Source of the DNA: Candidatus Edwardsbacteria bacterium
GTDB lineage: Bacteria > Edwardsbacteria > AC1 > EtOH8
Assembly (NCBI GenBank): GCA_031082425.1
Contig: JAVHLB010000001.1
Location: forward strand, 124,001-188,000
DNA length: 64,000 nt
Reading direction: 5' to 3'
Every line of letters starts with the position of its first letter. The first letter of the stretch is position 1. Below, in pieces: positions 34,419 through 44,091 of the stretch. Below the pieces are notes generated by a model. The model had not been told where the DNA came from. It saw only the letters and a program-made list of their open reading frames with translations, and made no database searches. Both the position numbers and the translations under genes were made by a program.

Positions 34419-34444
34419 GTCATTCCTGCGAAAGCAGGAATCCA
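34419..34444. repeat. Dispersed palindromic repeat GTCATTCC...GGAATCCA, copy 2
   Basis: GTCATTCCTGCGAAAGCAGGAATCCA read in two halves; stem CCTGC/GCAGG. Partner of 1288-1313, with compensatory changes in the stem. Confidence 0.6.
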
Positions 34445-34511
34445 TGGCGCCGTTAAACTGCCTTTAATGAAATAATGATGTTCACTTGCCGGCATTGCTC
34501 GCACTATTTCC

Positions 34512-34540
34512 TTGACATTCCCCGGCCGGTAAAATATACT
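34512..34540 (+). promoter_or_regulatory. Promoter of the TtcA-like gene (leaderless)
   Basis: TTGACA-17 bases-TATACT. The ATG at 34547 lies six bases after the -10, where transcription would start, so the mRNA would have no 5' leader. No ribosome-binding site is seen. Confidence 0.7.
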
Positions 34541-34546
34541 TTTTCA

Positions 34547-35317
34547 ATGAACCATCATAAGACAAGACAGACCCCGCCCAAGCCTGACAACTGGGGGAGG
34601 ATCTATCCCCGGGCCATCCGGGCCGAAAAGGATTTTTGCCAGATAGAGCGGGGCGACCGGATACTGATAGGCCTTTCCGGGGGCAGCGACAGCCTGGTGA
34701 TGCTGGACATCCTGTCCCAGCAGCATAAAAAACTGGGCCGCAGCCTGGGAATATCCATCATCGCCGGGCACGTGCCGGGAGAGTTCCAGGGAAAGCCCAT
34801 CGCCCCGGCAAAAAAACTGGAGAAGATCTGCTCCGGGCTGGAGGTCCCCTTTGTTGCCTCTTCCTCCCCGCTCAGCGATGATATTTATAACGACTGCTTC
34901 AAATGCTCCCTGGCCCGCCGGAGATCGCTGTTCGATCTGGCCGAGGAGCAGGGCTGCAACAAGATCGCTTTGGGACACAACGCCGACGACCTGGTGGAGA
35001 CCGCTCTGCTGAATATCATGTACTCCGGAAAACTGGCCGCCATCCTGCCCAGACAGCCGATCTTAAAAGGCAAGATGCATATCATCCGGCCGCTGGCCTA
35101 CGTTTGGAAGGAGGAGATCGTAAAATATTCCTTTCAAAGATTCGGCCGAATAAAGACCTTCTCCTGTCCCGGCACAAAGGGCTCCCGGCGGCTGGTGATC
35201 CGCCGAATGCTGACCCGCCTGCAGTCCGGCGGCTCTCCGGTAAAAGAGAACATATTGAAGGCCATCTCCAATCCCAAACTGGAATATCTGCCGATGATCC
35301 AAAACAATCGCAAATAG
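34547..35317 (+). CDS. TtcA/TilS-like PP-loop tRNA-thiolation ATPase
   Basis: 256 residues. PP-loop ATPase with LIGLSGGSDSLVMLD near residue 45 and GHNADDLVETALLN about 150; a CFKCSLARR segment and SCPGTKGSRR supply Cys residues of the TtcA type. TtcA uses an iron-sulfur cluster and persulfide to make 2-thiocytidine in tRNA; some relatives act on U or on unidentified substrates. Only one CxxC is present where TtcA has two, so the substrate may differ. Start at 34547 follows a promoter directly, giving a leaderless mRNA. A single gene; no partner for sulfur transfer seen nearby. Confidence 0.8.
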   Translation: MNHHKTRQTPPKPDNWGRIYPRAIRAEKDFCQIERGDRILIGLSGGSDSLVMLDILSQQHKKLGRSLGISIIAGHVPGEFQGKPIAPAKKLEKICSGLEVPFVASSSPLSDDIYNDCFKCSLARRRSLFDLAEEQGCNKIALGHNADDLVETALLNIMYSGKLAAILPRQPILKGKMHIIRPLAYVWKEEIVKYSFQRFGRIKTFSCPGTKGSRRLVIRRMLTRLQSGGSPVKENILKAISNPKLEYLPMIQNNRK

Positions 35318-35641
35318 GACAAAAGGGCCGATACCGGGCCTGGTGCTTTTGGTAATGTCATATGATTATCCCCTTGGTTCAGGGAAGGACGGAGGATCAT
35401 AACGGGACGCTGATAAACGCAGATTATTTTCAAATATCAGCGTGAATCGGCAGCCATCAGCGGATATCTGCGTTCCGGTTGGTCTTTGGTCTCGGCTTCC
35501 TGAATGAATGGGATGGTCATTTGATGTCAATAACCGCCTGCAGCTGTCGAAACGATCGGGCAGGCCCTGCGGGACAGCATGGGCTGGGATGCATTTCTCC
35601 AAGGCCGAGGATCTGGCAAAACAATAATTTATGGATCATAT
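35318..35641. other. Non-coding gap with dispersed repeat
   Basis: No gene is visible. Bases 35404-35476 read CGCTGATAAACGCAG...CATCAGCGG...ATCTGCGTTCC, a repeat-like stretch with several CGCTGA/TCAGCG elements that can pair. Such sequences recur widely in environmental bacterial genomes. No promoter was identified. Confidence 0.5.
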
Positions 35642-37102
35642 ATGTCGTGGATTATCGTCATAACAATGTTCCTGTCCGCCGGGCTGTATCTGTTCTTCGG
35701 ATACCGCAGTGTCGCCGGGTCCATTCGGGCCCTGGCCCAGGAAAGCCGGACCGACCTGCGGTCCGTAATTTTCCGGGTCCTGTCGGTGGCGGCTTTGGTG
35801 CTGCATTTCTTCAGCTATCTGCTGTACAAGGCCTTCCCGGCCTTCAAATTCATCCCTGCCGAATTTTTATGGGACCGCTGGTTCTCCCTGGCCGCCGCCG
35901 CCATCATCGGCCTTCCCGCCGCCGTCATCTGGATCAGGGGGATGATCGACGCCGGGCCGGAGAGCATCGCCCTAAAGGACCGCCGGGCCCCGGCCCGGGG
36001 GATCTACCAAAGGATCCGCCATCCCCAGGCCCTGGGCAAGATGGCCCTCCCCCTGGTGGTTGCATTGATGCTCAATTCCCCTTTCCTGGCGCTGTTCTCC
36101 CTGCTGTGGATCCCCGCCTTCTGCCTGCTGTGCCGGATCGAGGAAAAGGGCCTGGAGCTGCAATTGGGCGAGGAATATCTGAACTACAAGGGGGCCACCG
36201 GGTTCTTCGTTCCCCGCCGGGCGGCCATCCGTCAGGCCCTGCCGGAGAACTGCCTCAACTGCGGGGCATTGTTGCACGGCAAATACTGCCATGACTGCGG
36301 ACAGAAGAACACCGACATCAACGTCCCCTTCAGGGAGCTGCTGCACGAATTTTTATGGGACGAACTGCGGATCGACTCGCGCTTTGTCCACACCCTGGTG
36401 CCGCTGATCATCAGGCCCGGCTTCCTGACCGCCGACTACGTGGCCGGCAAAAGAATGCGCTATGTCCCCCCCTTGAGGACCTATGTGATCATCAGCTTCG
36501 TGCTGTTCCTGCTGCTGGCCATGACCAGCAAACGCTCCCACCTGGAAGAGCTGTCCGGGGAGCCCGAAACGAAGATCGAGATCAAAGCCGGGGATGAGGC
36601 CCCCGGGCCATTGGCCGGGCAGGACCCTGCCGCCGCCCCGGGGGATACCCTAAGCTTCGACCACCGCTTCACCAGATTGGTCGAGGAGGGCTACCGCCGC
36701 GGGACCAAGGATCCCGAACTGTTCGTGGAAACGTTGATCGAGCGGTTCGCCCAGGGCATGTTCCTGCTGATGCCGCTGTTTGCCCTGCTGCTGAAACTCC
36801 TCTACATCCGTTCCGGCCGCTATTACATGCAGCACCTGATATTCTCCATTCATTTCCACGCCTTCGTTTTTCTGACCATTCTGGTCGTCACCGCCACCCG
36901 TTTTCTCCACATCCCGGTGCTCAGCCAGTGGCTGAGCCTGCTGATCATGACCATTCCCCTATACCTGTACCTAAGCCTGAAAAGGTTCTACCGGCAGGGT
37001 TTCTGGCCCACCTTTATCAAGCTGAACCTCCTCTCCATCTCCTACGGGGCGATATTCACCGTATTCATCGCTATGATATTGCTGTCATGGCTGGTTCTGT
37101 AA
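35642..37102 (+). CDS. Membrane protein: methyltransferase-like domain fused to DUF3667
   Basis: 486 residues. Start at MSWIIVITMFLSAGLYLFF. The N-terminal ~190 residues resemble isoprenylcysteine carboxyl-methyltransferase/PEMT-type membrane methyltransferases: GIYQRIRHPQALGKM and EEKGLELQLGEEYLNYK. The C-terminal part is DUF3667: CLNCGALLHGKYCHDCGQ (zinc-ribbon CxxC pair), VPLIIRPGFLTADYVAGKRM, PPLRTYVIISF, then membrane helices to the end. In the usual DUF3667 proteins the zinc ribbon is at the N-terminus; here it joins a methyltransferase-like domain. Function unknown, probably lipid or small-molecule modification. Confidence 0.8.
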   Translation: MSWIIVITMFLSAGLYLFFGYRSVAGSIRALAQESRTDLRSVIFRVLSVAALVLHFFSYLLYKAFPAFKFIPAEFLWDRWFSLAAAAIIGLPAAVIWIRGMIDAGPESIALKDRRAPARGIYQRIRHPQALGKMALPLVVALMLNSPFLALFSLLWIPAFCLLCRIEEKGLELQLGEEYLNYKGATGFFVPRRAAIRQALPENCLNCGALLHGKYCHDCGQKNTDINVPFRELLHEFLWDELRIDSRFVHTLVPLIIRPGFLTADYVAGKRMRYVPPLRTYVIISFVLFLLLAMTSKRSHLEELSGEPETKIEIKAGDEAPGPLAGQDPAAAPGDTLSFDHRFTRLVEEGYRRGTKDPELFVETLIERFAQGMFLLMPLFALLLKLLYIRSGRYYMQHLIFSIHFHAFVFLTILVVTATRFLHIPVLSQWLSLLIMTIPLYLYLSLKRFYRQGFWPTFIKLNLLSISYGAIFTVFIAMILLSWLVL

Positions 37103-37194
37103 AATATCCTGGTTCAATTTGGATTGACTTCGGCCCGGATATATAAGATAATTCCCCTTGAACAATACGCCGTTTACAATTATCTAGGTTAATT

Positions 37195-38451
37195 ATGGAT
37201 CATCCGGGATTGCTTTCATATTCGGTGATCATCTCCCTGAGCCTTCTGGTGATAATGTCCTACCTGTTCGACATCCTGGCCCGAAGATCGCGCATTCCCT
37301 CGGTGCTGCTGCTGCTGACGGTGGGGATAGTCCTGCGCTTTGTCGGCAGCCACCTGAACATAGCCTTTCTCAACTCCCGGATGTACCTGGAGCTGTTCGG
37401 CATCATCGGAGTGATACTGATCGTGCTGGAGGCCACCCTGGAGCTGAGCCTGACCCGGGCCAAGCTGCCGGTGATAAAAAAATCGCTGGCTTCGGCGGTG
37501 CTGGTTTTCCTGGCCTCCTCGCTGCTGATAGCCCTGGTGATCAAGCTGGTGCTGAACGCCCCCTTCCAGAGCTGCTTCGTCAACGCGGTCCCCCTGGCCG
37601 TCATCAGCAGCGCCATAGTGATCCCCTCGGTCTGCAACCTGGGCCCCGATAAAAAGGAGTTCATGGTTTACGAGGCCACCTTCTCGGATATCATCGGCAT
37701 CATGATCTTCAATTTCGCCATCCAGAAAAGCCTGTGGTCGGCCTCCTCCCTGTTTTCCTTCGCCGGCAACCTGACGGTCATCACGCTGATATCGGCGGTC
37801 TGCTCGCTGCTGCTGCTGCTGTTCATAGACAAGATCTCCGGGCACAATAAGTTCTTCCTGCTGCTCTCCATCCTGTTCCTGGTGTATTCTCTGGGAGAGC
37901 TGTTCCGCCTTTCGTCCCTGCTGCTGATACTGGTCTTCGGCCTGACCCTCAGCAACGTCAATCTGATCGTCCAGGGCCCCATCAAGCGGTATCTCAACCC
38001 CTATAAGCTCAATTACGAACTCCGGCAGCTCAAGCTGATCACCTCGGAATCGGCCTTCGTCATCCGGACCTTCTTCTTCGTGCTTTTCGGCTACTCCATC
38101 CACCTGGCCTATCTGCTCAACCGGGAGATCATTCTGCTGGGCAGCCTGATCATGGTCATGATCTTCACCGTCCGTTATTTTCACCTCAAGTACATCGCCC
38201 GGGTCAGCCTGTTTCCCGAGCTGTTCATCGCCCCCCGCGGGCTGATCACCATCATTCTGTATTACAGCATCCCCCAGCAGTTCGTGCTGAAAAGGTTCGG
38301 GGAGGGGGTGCTGTTCTTCGTGATCCTGGTCTCCAGTTTGATAATGATGGCCGGCCTGATGCACAGCGGCAGCCAGGGGACCGAGGAAACTGAAGGCCTG
38401 GACACATTAAGCAAAAACAATCCGCCGCTCACCCAATCGGAAGGAAACTGA
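37195..38451 (+). CDS. Cation:proton antiporter (CPA family)
   Basis: 418 residues with about 12 membrane segments. The family features include LFGIIGVILIVLEATLEL and VPLAVISSAIVIPSVCNLGP; the antiporter's usual acidic pair in the middle helices is not certain from sequence alone, because the family-typical ND or DD reads differently here (FSDIIGIMIFNF). It exchanges Na+ or K+ for H+ across the inner membrane. Preceded by about 90 bases from the DUF3667 gene and followed closely (7 bases) by a DUF362 gene, so these two may be co-transcribed. Confidence 0.85.
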   Translation: MDHPGLLSYSVIISLSLLVIMSYLFDILARRSRIPSVLLLLTVGIVLRFVGSHLNIAFLNSRMYLELFGIIGVILIVLEATLELSLTRAKLPVIKKSLASAVLVFLASSLLIALVIKLVLNAPFQSCFVNAVPLAVISSAIVIPSVCNLGPDKKEFMVYEATFSDIIGIMIFNFAIQKSLWSASSLFSFAGNLTVITLISAVCSLLLLLFIDKISGHNKFFLLLSILFLVYSLGELFRLSSLLLILVFGLTLSNVNLIVQGPIKRYLNPYKLNYELRQLKLITSESAFVIRTFFFVLFGYSIHLAYLLNREIILLGSLIMVMIFTVRYFHLKYIARVSLFPELFIAPRGLITIILYYSIPQQFVLKRFGEGVLFFVILVSSLIMMAGLMHSGSQGTEETEGLDTLSKNNPPLTQSEGN

Positions 38452-38458
38452 GAGAAAA

Positions 38459-39553
<1,095 letters not shown>

Positions 39554-39578
39554 GCGGGCTGAAGGCTTCTTTATAAGC

Positions 39579-39607
39579 TTGACAAGCTTCCCCTTAAAAT
39601 ATATAAT
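39579..39607 (+). promoter_or_regulatory. Consensus promoter upstream of greA
   Basis: TTGACA, 17 bases, TATAAT. It begins the transcript of greA and probably the whole greA-purE-tol unit. The 5' leader is about 100 bases. Confidence 0.8.
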
Positions 39608-39633
39608 GAACTTGCTATCTGTTCTCAAACATC

Positions 39634-39656
39634 CCCCTGAAAATCATCCTCAGGGG
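39634..39656 (+). promoter_or_regulatory. Leader hairpin before greA
   Basis: CCCCTGA...TCAGGGG with a nine-base loop inside the 5' leader. No T-run follows, so it is not a clear terminator; it could control mRNA stability or translation. Confidence 0.35.
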
Positions 39657-39715
39657 GGTATGAATTATAGGGCAATGCCCTGAACAAAACCTTAAAAACC
39701 TACGGAAGCATACTT

Positions 39716-40183
39716 ATGTCCAGAGTGGTGACCACCAAAGAGGGCCTGGCCAAAATGAAGACCGAGCTGGAAAAACTGGTGTCGGTGGACCGGCCCAATG
39801 TCTCGGCCGCCCTGGCCCATGCCCGCAGCCTGGGCGACCTTTCGGAGAATTCCGAATACCATGCCGCCAAGGAAAAACAGGGCATGATCGAGCGGAAGAT
39901 CCGTCAGCTGCAGACCGACCTGACCAATGCCGAGGTGATCGACCAGAGCAAGCTGGCCAAGGGGGTGGTGGTCTTCGGCAAGACCGTCAAGGTCAAGGAC
40001 CTGGGCGACGGCTCGCAGGAGACCTACATCCTGGTGGGGCAGCATGAGGGCGATTTCGACCAGGGCAAGATCTCGGTGGAAAGCCCCATCGGCAAGGGCC
40101 TGCTGGGCAAAAAGGTCGGCGAGGTGGCGGAGATACAGGTGCCGGCCGGCACCATCAAATACAAGATAATATCTATCATCTAG
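39716..40183 (+). CDS. greA: Transcription elongation factor GreA
   Basis: 155 residues. Binds RNA polymerase's secondary channel and stimulates cleavage of backtracked RNA. N-terminal coiled coil (KMKTELEKLVSVDRPNVSAA) and acidic tip residues SENSEYHAAKEKQG, C-terminal domain KISVESPIGKGLLGKKVGE. Full length for the family. Its own consensus promoter lies 110 bases upstream and the purE gene follows after about 60 bases on the same strand. No clear Shine-Dalgarno is visible. Confidence 0.97.
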   Translation: MSRVVTTKEGLAKMKTELEKLVSVDRPNVSAALAHARSLGDLSENSEYHAAKEKQGMIERKIRQLQTDLTNAEVIDQSKLAKGVVVFGKTVKVKDLGDGSQETYILVGQHEGDFDQGKISVESPIGKGLLGKKVGEVAEIQVPAGTIKYKIISII

Positions 40184-40244
40184 GGTCTGATCTATCAGGC
40201 CTTGAACCATTGCCATAAATTAACCGCAACAACAAAGGAGCAAT

Positions 40245-40742
40245 ATGCCCGATATCAAGGTGGCGGTCCTGATGGGCTCCGACAGCGATCTTCCGGTGAT
40301 GGAAAAAGCCATCGAGACCCTGAAGGAATTCGGAATAAAGCCCCAGGTGATGATCCTCTCCGCCCACCGGGTTCCCGATAAAGTGGCCGAGTTTACCAAA
40401 AGCGCCCGCGGCAATGGTTTCGAGTGCATCATCGCCGGGGCCGGGCTGGCCGCCCACCTGGCCGGTGCGGCGGCCGCCCACACCACACTGCCGGTGATCG
40501 GCGTCCCGCTGAAGTCCGGCGCCCTGGCCGGGGTGGACTCCCTTTATGCCACGGTCCAGATGCCCTCCGGCATCCCGGTGGCCACCGTGGCCATCGACGG
40601 GGCCAAGAACGCCGCCATCCTGGCGGCCCAGATACTGTCCATCAAATACCCCGACATCGCCCGGAAACTTGAGGATATGCGGGCCGGGATGCGCCAGGAG
40701 GTGGAACGGAAATCGGCCGAGGCCGAAAAGAAATACAACTGA
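40245..40742 (+). CDS. purE: 5-(carboxyamino)imidazole ribonucleotide mutase
   Basis: 165 residues, class I PurE: converts N5-CAIR to CAIR in purine synthesis. Motifs GSDSDLPVM, ILSAHRVP, IAGAGLAAHLAG and GVPL(K)SGALAGVDSL cover the active site; the catalytic His lies in SAHR. GAGCAAT before the ATG serves as RBS. It forms a unit with purC (SAICAR synthetase) at 42042, separated only by a TPR gene. PurK, the usual partner, is not in the window. Confidence 0.97.
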   Translation: MPDIKVAVLMGSDSDLPVMEKAIETLKEFGIKPQVMILSAHRVPDKVAEFTKSARGNGFECIIAGAGLAAHLAGAAAAHTTLPVIGVPLKSGALAGVDSLYATVQMPSGIPVATVAIDGAKNAAILAAQILSIKYPDIARKLEDMRAGMRQEVERKSAEAEKKYN

Positions 40743-40780
40743 AAGACGCCGCTTCGGGAATAAATCCTCAGGGGCTGACC

Positions 40781-41962
40781 ATGTCCGATCAAGATCACCA
40801 TCCCCGCTATGGCATAAAAAATCTATGGCTGCAGGCCGGCGAAAGTTATTACCCCTACGCCGTTCACCTGCATCGGGCCGAAGTGCTGGACCTGGTGGGC
40901 GATTGGCAGGGATCGCTGGCGACACTTGATGACAATTACGACTTCGCCCGGAAAGCCGGAGCCAAAAAACAGGAGGCCGATTCCGAAATAAAACGGATCC
41001 GGCTGCTCCGGTACATGGGGAGGAACAGCGATTTTCTTGAGCCTCTTAACCGGGCCATGGAAACCTACCGGGAATTGGGCGATCAATACGGCATCAATCA
41101 GGCTTTGAACGAGGTCGGTTTGGCTTACCGTTTTTCCGGAGATATTCCCAAAGCGGAAGAATGTTTTACCGACCTGATAGCCCGGTCAGAAAAGATCGCC
41201 GACACCAAACATCAGATGAGCGGACTGGGGAATCTGAGCCAGATCCACATGATCAACGGCAAACATGAGCAGGCTCTGAAATGCCTCGACCGCTGCATGG
41301 AGATCTCCCAGCGGCAGGATGACAACACCTTTTCCACCATCCTGCTGGGAAGCATAGGTAACGCCCACTTTTTCCTGGAAGACTACGACCTGGCCCTGGA
41401 GTATTACCGAAAGCAGCTTGCCTTGGCCTACAAGTACGGCGACCTGGCCAACATCAGCGTGGCGGTGGGAAACATCGGCAACATCCACAACCGCCGCGGA
41501 GAATATGATCGGGCCCTGGAATGCTACCGGGAAAAACTGGAGCTGTCGCAAAAACTTGGGTACGCCATGGGGATCCAGCAGGCCCTGGGAAACATGGGGT
41601 TGGCGCTGTCCGAATCGGGCAGATATCCCGAGGCCCGCCAGTGCTTCGAGCGCCAGCTGTCCATCTCCAGCCAAACGGACGACCCGGAAAGCATCGAAGG
41701 GGCCTGCAGCGGACTGGGGAATGTTTTTGCCCAATTGGGCGATTATGAAAATTCGGAGAAGTATTTCAAGCAGGCCATTGCCGTAGACCTGGAACAGGGA
41801 TTTCAAAACGACCTGGCGGCGGATTACCTGGGACTGGCGGAGATGTATCTTAAAAAAGGCGCGGCCGTTCAGGCCCGGGAAGCGGCCAACTTGGCCCTGG
41901 CCGCCGCCCGGGAGATCGGCGATGACGAACTGGCGGCAAAGGCAATGCTGCTTCTGGAATAA
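40781..41962 (+). CDS. TPR-repeat protein
   Basis: 393 residues, cytoplasmic, made of about nine tetratricopeptide repeats of the TPR_12/LGN type (ALECYREKLELSQKLGYA, GNIGNIHNRRGEYDRALE, LGNVFAQLGDYENSEKYF), so mainly a protein-binding scaffold. The N-terminal ~80 residues contain less regular helices. It is 38 bases after purE and 79 before purC, so it is co-transcribed with purine genes; whether it acts in purine synthesis is unknown. No enzyme domain is visible. It could be a relic of a larger signalling protein. Confidence 0.8.
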   Translation: MSDQDHHPRYGIKNLWLQAGESYYPYAVHLHRAEVLDLVGDWQGSLATLDDNYDFARKAGAKKQEADSEIKRIRLLRYMGRNSDFLEPLNRAMETYRELGDQYGINQALNEVGLAYRFSGDIPKAEECFTDLIARSEKIADTKHQMSGLGNLSQIHMINGKHEQALKCLDRCMEISQRQDDNTFSTILLGSIGNAHFFLEDYDLALEYYRKQLALAYKYGDLANISVAVGNIGNIHNRRGEYDRALECYREKLELSQKLGYAMGIQQALGNMGLALSESGRYPEARQCFERQLSISSQTDDPESIEGACSGLGNVFAQLGDYENSEKYFKQAIAVDLEQGFQNDLAADYLGLAEMYLKKGAAVQAREAANLALAAAREIGDDELAAKAMLLLE

Positions 41963-42041
41963 GTGCCCGAGATCTGAAAAACATCCTGCCGGACAATAGT
42001 ATTCAAACCTTAACCTTAAATAAAAGAGAGCCTCCGAATTC

Positions 42042-42935
42042 ATGAAGACCATCACCCAGACCGATTTCCCGGAACTTAAAAAGGTATCCCAGGGCAAGGT
42101 GCGCGACATCTACGACCTGGGCCAGCATCTGCTGATAGTGGCCACCGACCGCATCTCGGCCTTCGACGTGGTCCTGCCCAACGCCATCCCCTACAAGGGC
42201 TATGTGCTGACCCAGATCTCCAAATTCTGGTTCCAAAAAATGTCCTCCCTTATGCCCAACCATTTGATAAGCACCGAGGTGGCTGATTTCCCGGCCCAAT
42301 GTCATAAGTACCAGGACGACCTGGAGGGCCGCTCCATGCTGGTCAAAAAGGCCCGGCCCCTGCCGGTGGAGTGCATCGTCCGGGGATACCTGACCGGCTC
42401 TGGGCTGAAGGATTACCAGAAGACCGGCCAGGTCTGCGGAATAGAACTCCCAAAAGGATTGGTGGAATCCAGCCGGCTGGACCAGCCCCTATTCACCCCC
42501 TCCACCAAGGCCGAGATCGGCAGCCACGACGAGAATATCAGTTTTGATAAAATGGCTCAGATATTAGGCAAAGAAAAAGCAGAGAAAGTAAAAAAACTTT
42601 CATTGGAGATCTACACCGCCGCCCGCAAGATCGGCGAGGAGAAGGGCATCATCATCGCCGACACCAAGTTCGAGATGGGGGATTTTGACGAGGTGCTGAT
42701 CCTGATAGACGAGGCGCTGACCCCCGACTCCTCCCGCTTCTGGCCTCTGGCCGGATATCAGGCGGGCTTGTCGCAGCCCAGCTTCGACAAGCAGTTCGTC
42801 AGGGATTACCTGAGCACCCTGGACTGGAACAAGCAGGCGCCGGGCCCGGAGCTGCCCCAAGAGGTCATCGCAAAGACCAGCCAAAAATACCTCGAAGCTT
42901 TGGATATCCTGACCGGAATAAAACCGACCATCTGA
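42042..42935 (+). CDS. purC: Phosphoribosylaminoimidazole-succinocarboxamide synthase
   Basis: 297 residues. Condenses CAIR with aspartate using ATP. Motifs GKVRDIYDLG, DRISAFDVVLP, PVECIVRGYLTGSG, and ADTKFEMG with LIDEALTPDSSRFW. This is the longer PurC form (~300 residues) common in many bacteria and eukaryotes. It follows the TPR gene; the next gene starts 14 bases later with GAGGGAACC before its ATG. Confidence 0.96.
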   Translation: MKTITQTDFPELKKVSQGKVRDIYDLGQHLLIVATDRISAFDVVLPNAIPYKGYVLTQISKFWFQKMSSLMPNHLISTEVADFPAQCHKYQDDLEGRSMLVKKARPLPVECIVRGYLTGSGLKDYQKTGQVCGIELPKGLVESSRLDQPLFTPSTKAEIGSHDENISFDKMAQILGKEKAEKVKKLSLEIYTAARKIGEEKGIIIADTKFEMGDFDEVLILIDEALTPDSSRFWPLAGYQAGLSQPSFDKQFVRDYLSTLDWNKQAPGPELPQEVIAKTSQKYLEALDILTGIKPTI

Positions 42936-42949
42936 TCTTGGAGGGAACC

Positions 42950-43375
42950 ATGGAATATTACCGGATCCCGGCCTGGTCTGCCGTAATAATTGCCGCCCTG
43001 ATGCATCTTTACAACATCGCCAAGAGCCGAGGCATGATCCAGCAGACCAGGGGCATCATCCGGACCAGCCGCGACCTGCAGCTGGTCCGGGAGGTCATCA
43101 ACCTCAGCATGCAGCTGGCTATATACTACATCGCCATGTCGCTGCTGCTGCTGGCGGTCCTGGCCTATCTGGTGATAAGCGGACTCTCTTTCATCACCGC
43201 CATGGGGCAGCTGTTCCTCTTCGGGATCATCACCCTGCCCATGGGTCTGATCGGCAAACATTTCGAGGACCGGGTCCGCCGGATGGAGATACAGCCCCCC
43301 GATCCCGTGCTGCAGGAAACCTATTCCCGATACCTGGCCCAATGGAAAGAACCGCGTTTCAAGCTTCCGGATTGA
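42950..43375 (+). CDS. Membrane protein of unknown function
   Basis: 141 residues. The start is MEYYRIPAW with GGAGGGAACC upstream (a longer frame begins four codons earlier). One short N-terminal hydrophobic stretch (WSAVIIAALMHLY), a charged loop (RGMIQQTRGIIRTSRDLQLVREV), two hydrophobic segments (YYIAMSLLLLAVLAYLVI and LFLFGIITLPMGLIG), then a soluble end. No family recognised. Lies between purC and tolQ on the same strand, so probably transcribed with them. Confidence 0.7.
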   Translation: MEYYRIPAWSAVIIAALMHLYNIAKSRGMIQQTRGIIRTSRDLQLVREVINLSMQLAIYYIAMSLLLLAVLAYLVISGLSFITAMGQLFLFGIITLPMGLIGKHFEDRVRRMEIQPPDPVLQETYSRYLAQWKEPRFKLPD

Positions 43376-43403
43376 ATATTTTTTATAATAATTAGGAACC
43401 ACT

Positions 43404-44087
43404 ATGCTTCAGATTTTTCAGCGCGGCAGTACTTTGGGGATGATCTTCGGCTACGACATCTTCACCGGCATCATCATGATCGGCCTGCTGCTGGTCTCCG
43501 TCTTTTCCTGGACGGTGATAATCTATAAACGGCGCTCCCTGAACAATATCGCCAGGGCCAATAGAATATTCATGGAAAAGTTCAAGCAGCGCAAAACCTT
43601 TGACGACGCCTTTGCCTCATCCCACCCCGCTTCGCCCCTGTTCCTGATCCTGGCCGAGGGGCTGGCCGAGGCCCAGCGCCTGTCCGGCGGGCAGAAGCTG
43701 TCCTTCCCGCTGGAGGTGCTGCCCAACATCCAGGCCGCCATGGACCGGGCCATCGGCGATCAGGTGGAGGCCATCAGCCGGCGGCTGATCACGCTGGCCA
43801 CCATCGCCAACGTTGCTCCGCTGATCGGGCTGCTGGGCACGGTCTGGGGCATCATGGTGGCCTTTGTGGACATCAAACATTTCGGCTCCACCAGCATCCA
43901 GGTGGTGGCCCCCGGCATCGCCGAGGCCCTGGTGACCACCATCGCCGGGCTGGTGGTGGCCATCCCGGCCTCCATCGCCTTCAATGCCTACAACAGCCGC
44001 ATCCGCCACATGGCCGGCCAGATGGAGAATCTGTCCTCGGAGTTCCTGGGCGACCTGAGGGTCCATTCGGTGTTCGGAGGCAGGTAG
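43404..44087 (+). CDS. tolQ: TolQ/ExbB/MotA-type proton channel subunit
   Basis: 227 residues with three membrane segments. Motifs IIMIGLLLVSVFSWTVIIYK, ATIANVAPLIGLLGTVWGI and VTTIAGLVVAIPASIAFN are typical of TolQ. With TolR it uses proton flow to energise TolA during outer-membrane constriction at division. Starts 28 bases after the preceding membrane gene; the next gene begins 4 bases after the stop. First gene of tolQ-tolR-tolA-(insert)-tolB-pal-cpoB. Confidence 0.93.
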   Translation: MLQIFQRGSTLGMIFGYDIFTGIIMIGLLLVSVFSWTVIIYKRRSLNNIARANRIFMEKFKQRKTFDDAFASSHPASPLFLILAEGLAEAQRLSGGQKLSFPLEVLPNIQAAMDRAIGDQVEAISRRLITLATIANVAPLIGLLGTVWGIMVAFVDIKHFGSTSIQVVAPGIAEALVTTIAGLVVAIPASIAFNAYNSRIRHMAGQMENLSSEFLGDLRVHSVFGGR

Positions 44088-44091
44088 ACCC

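Noticed and set aside
37216..38364. 382-residue minus-strand frame across the antiporter gene
   Set aside because: Gln/Asp/His-rich antisense shadow of a membrane protein gene.
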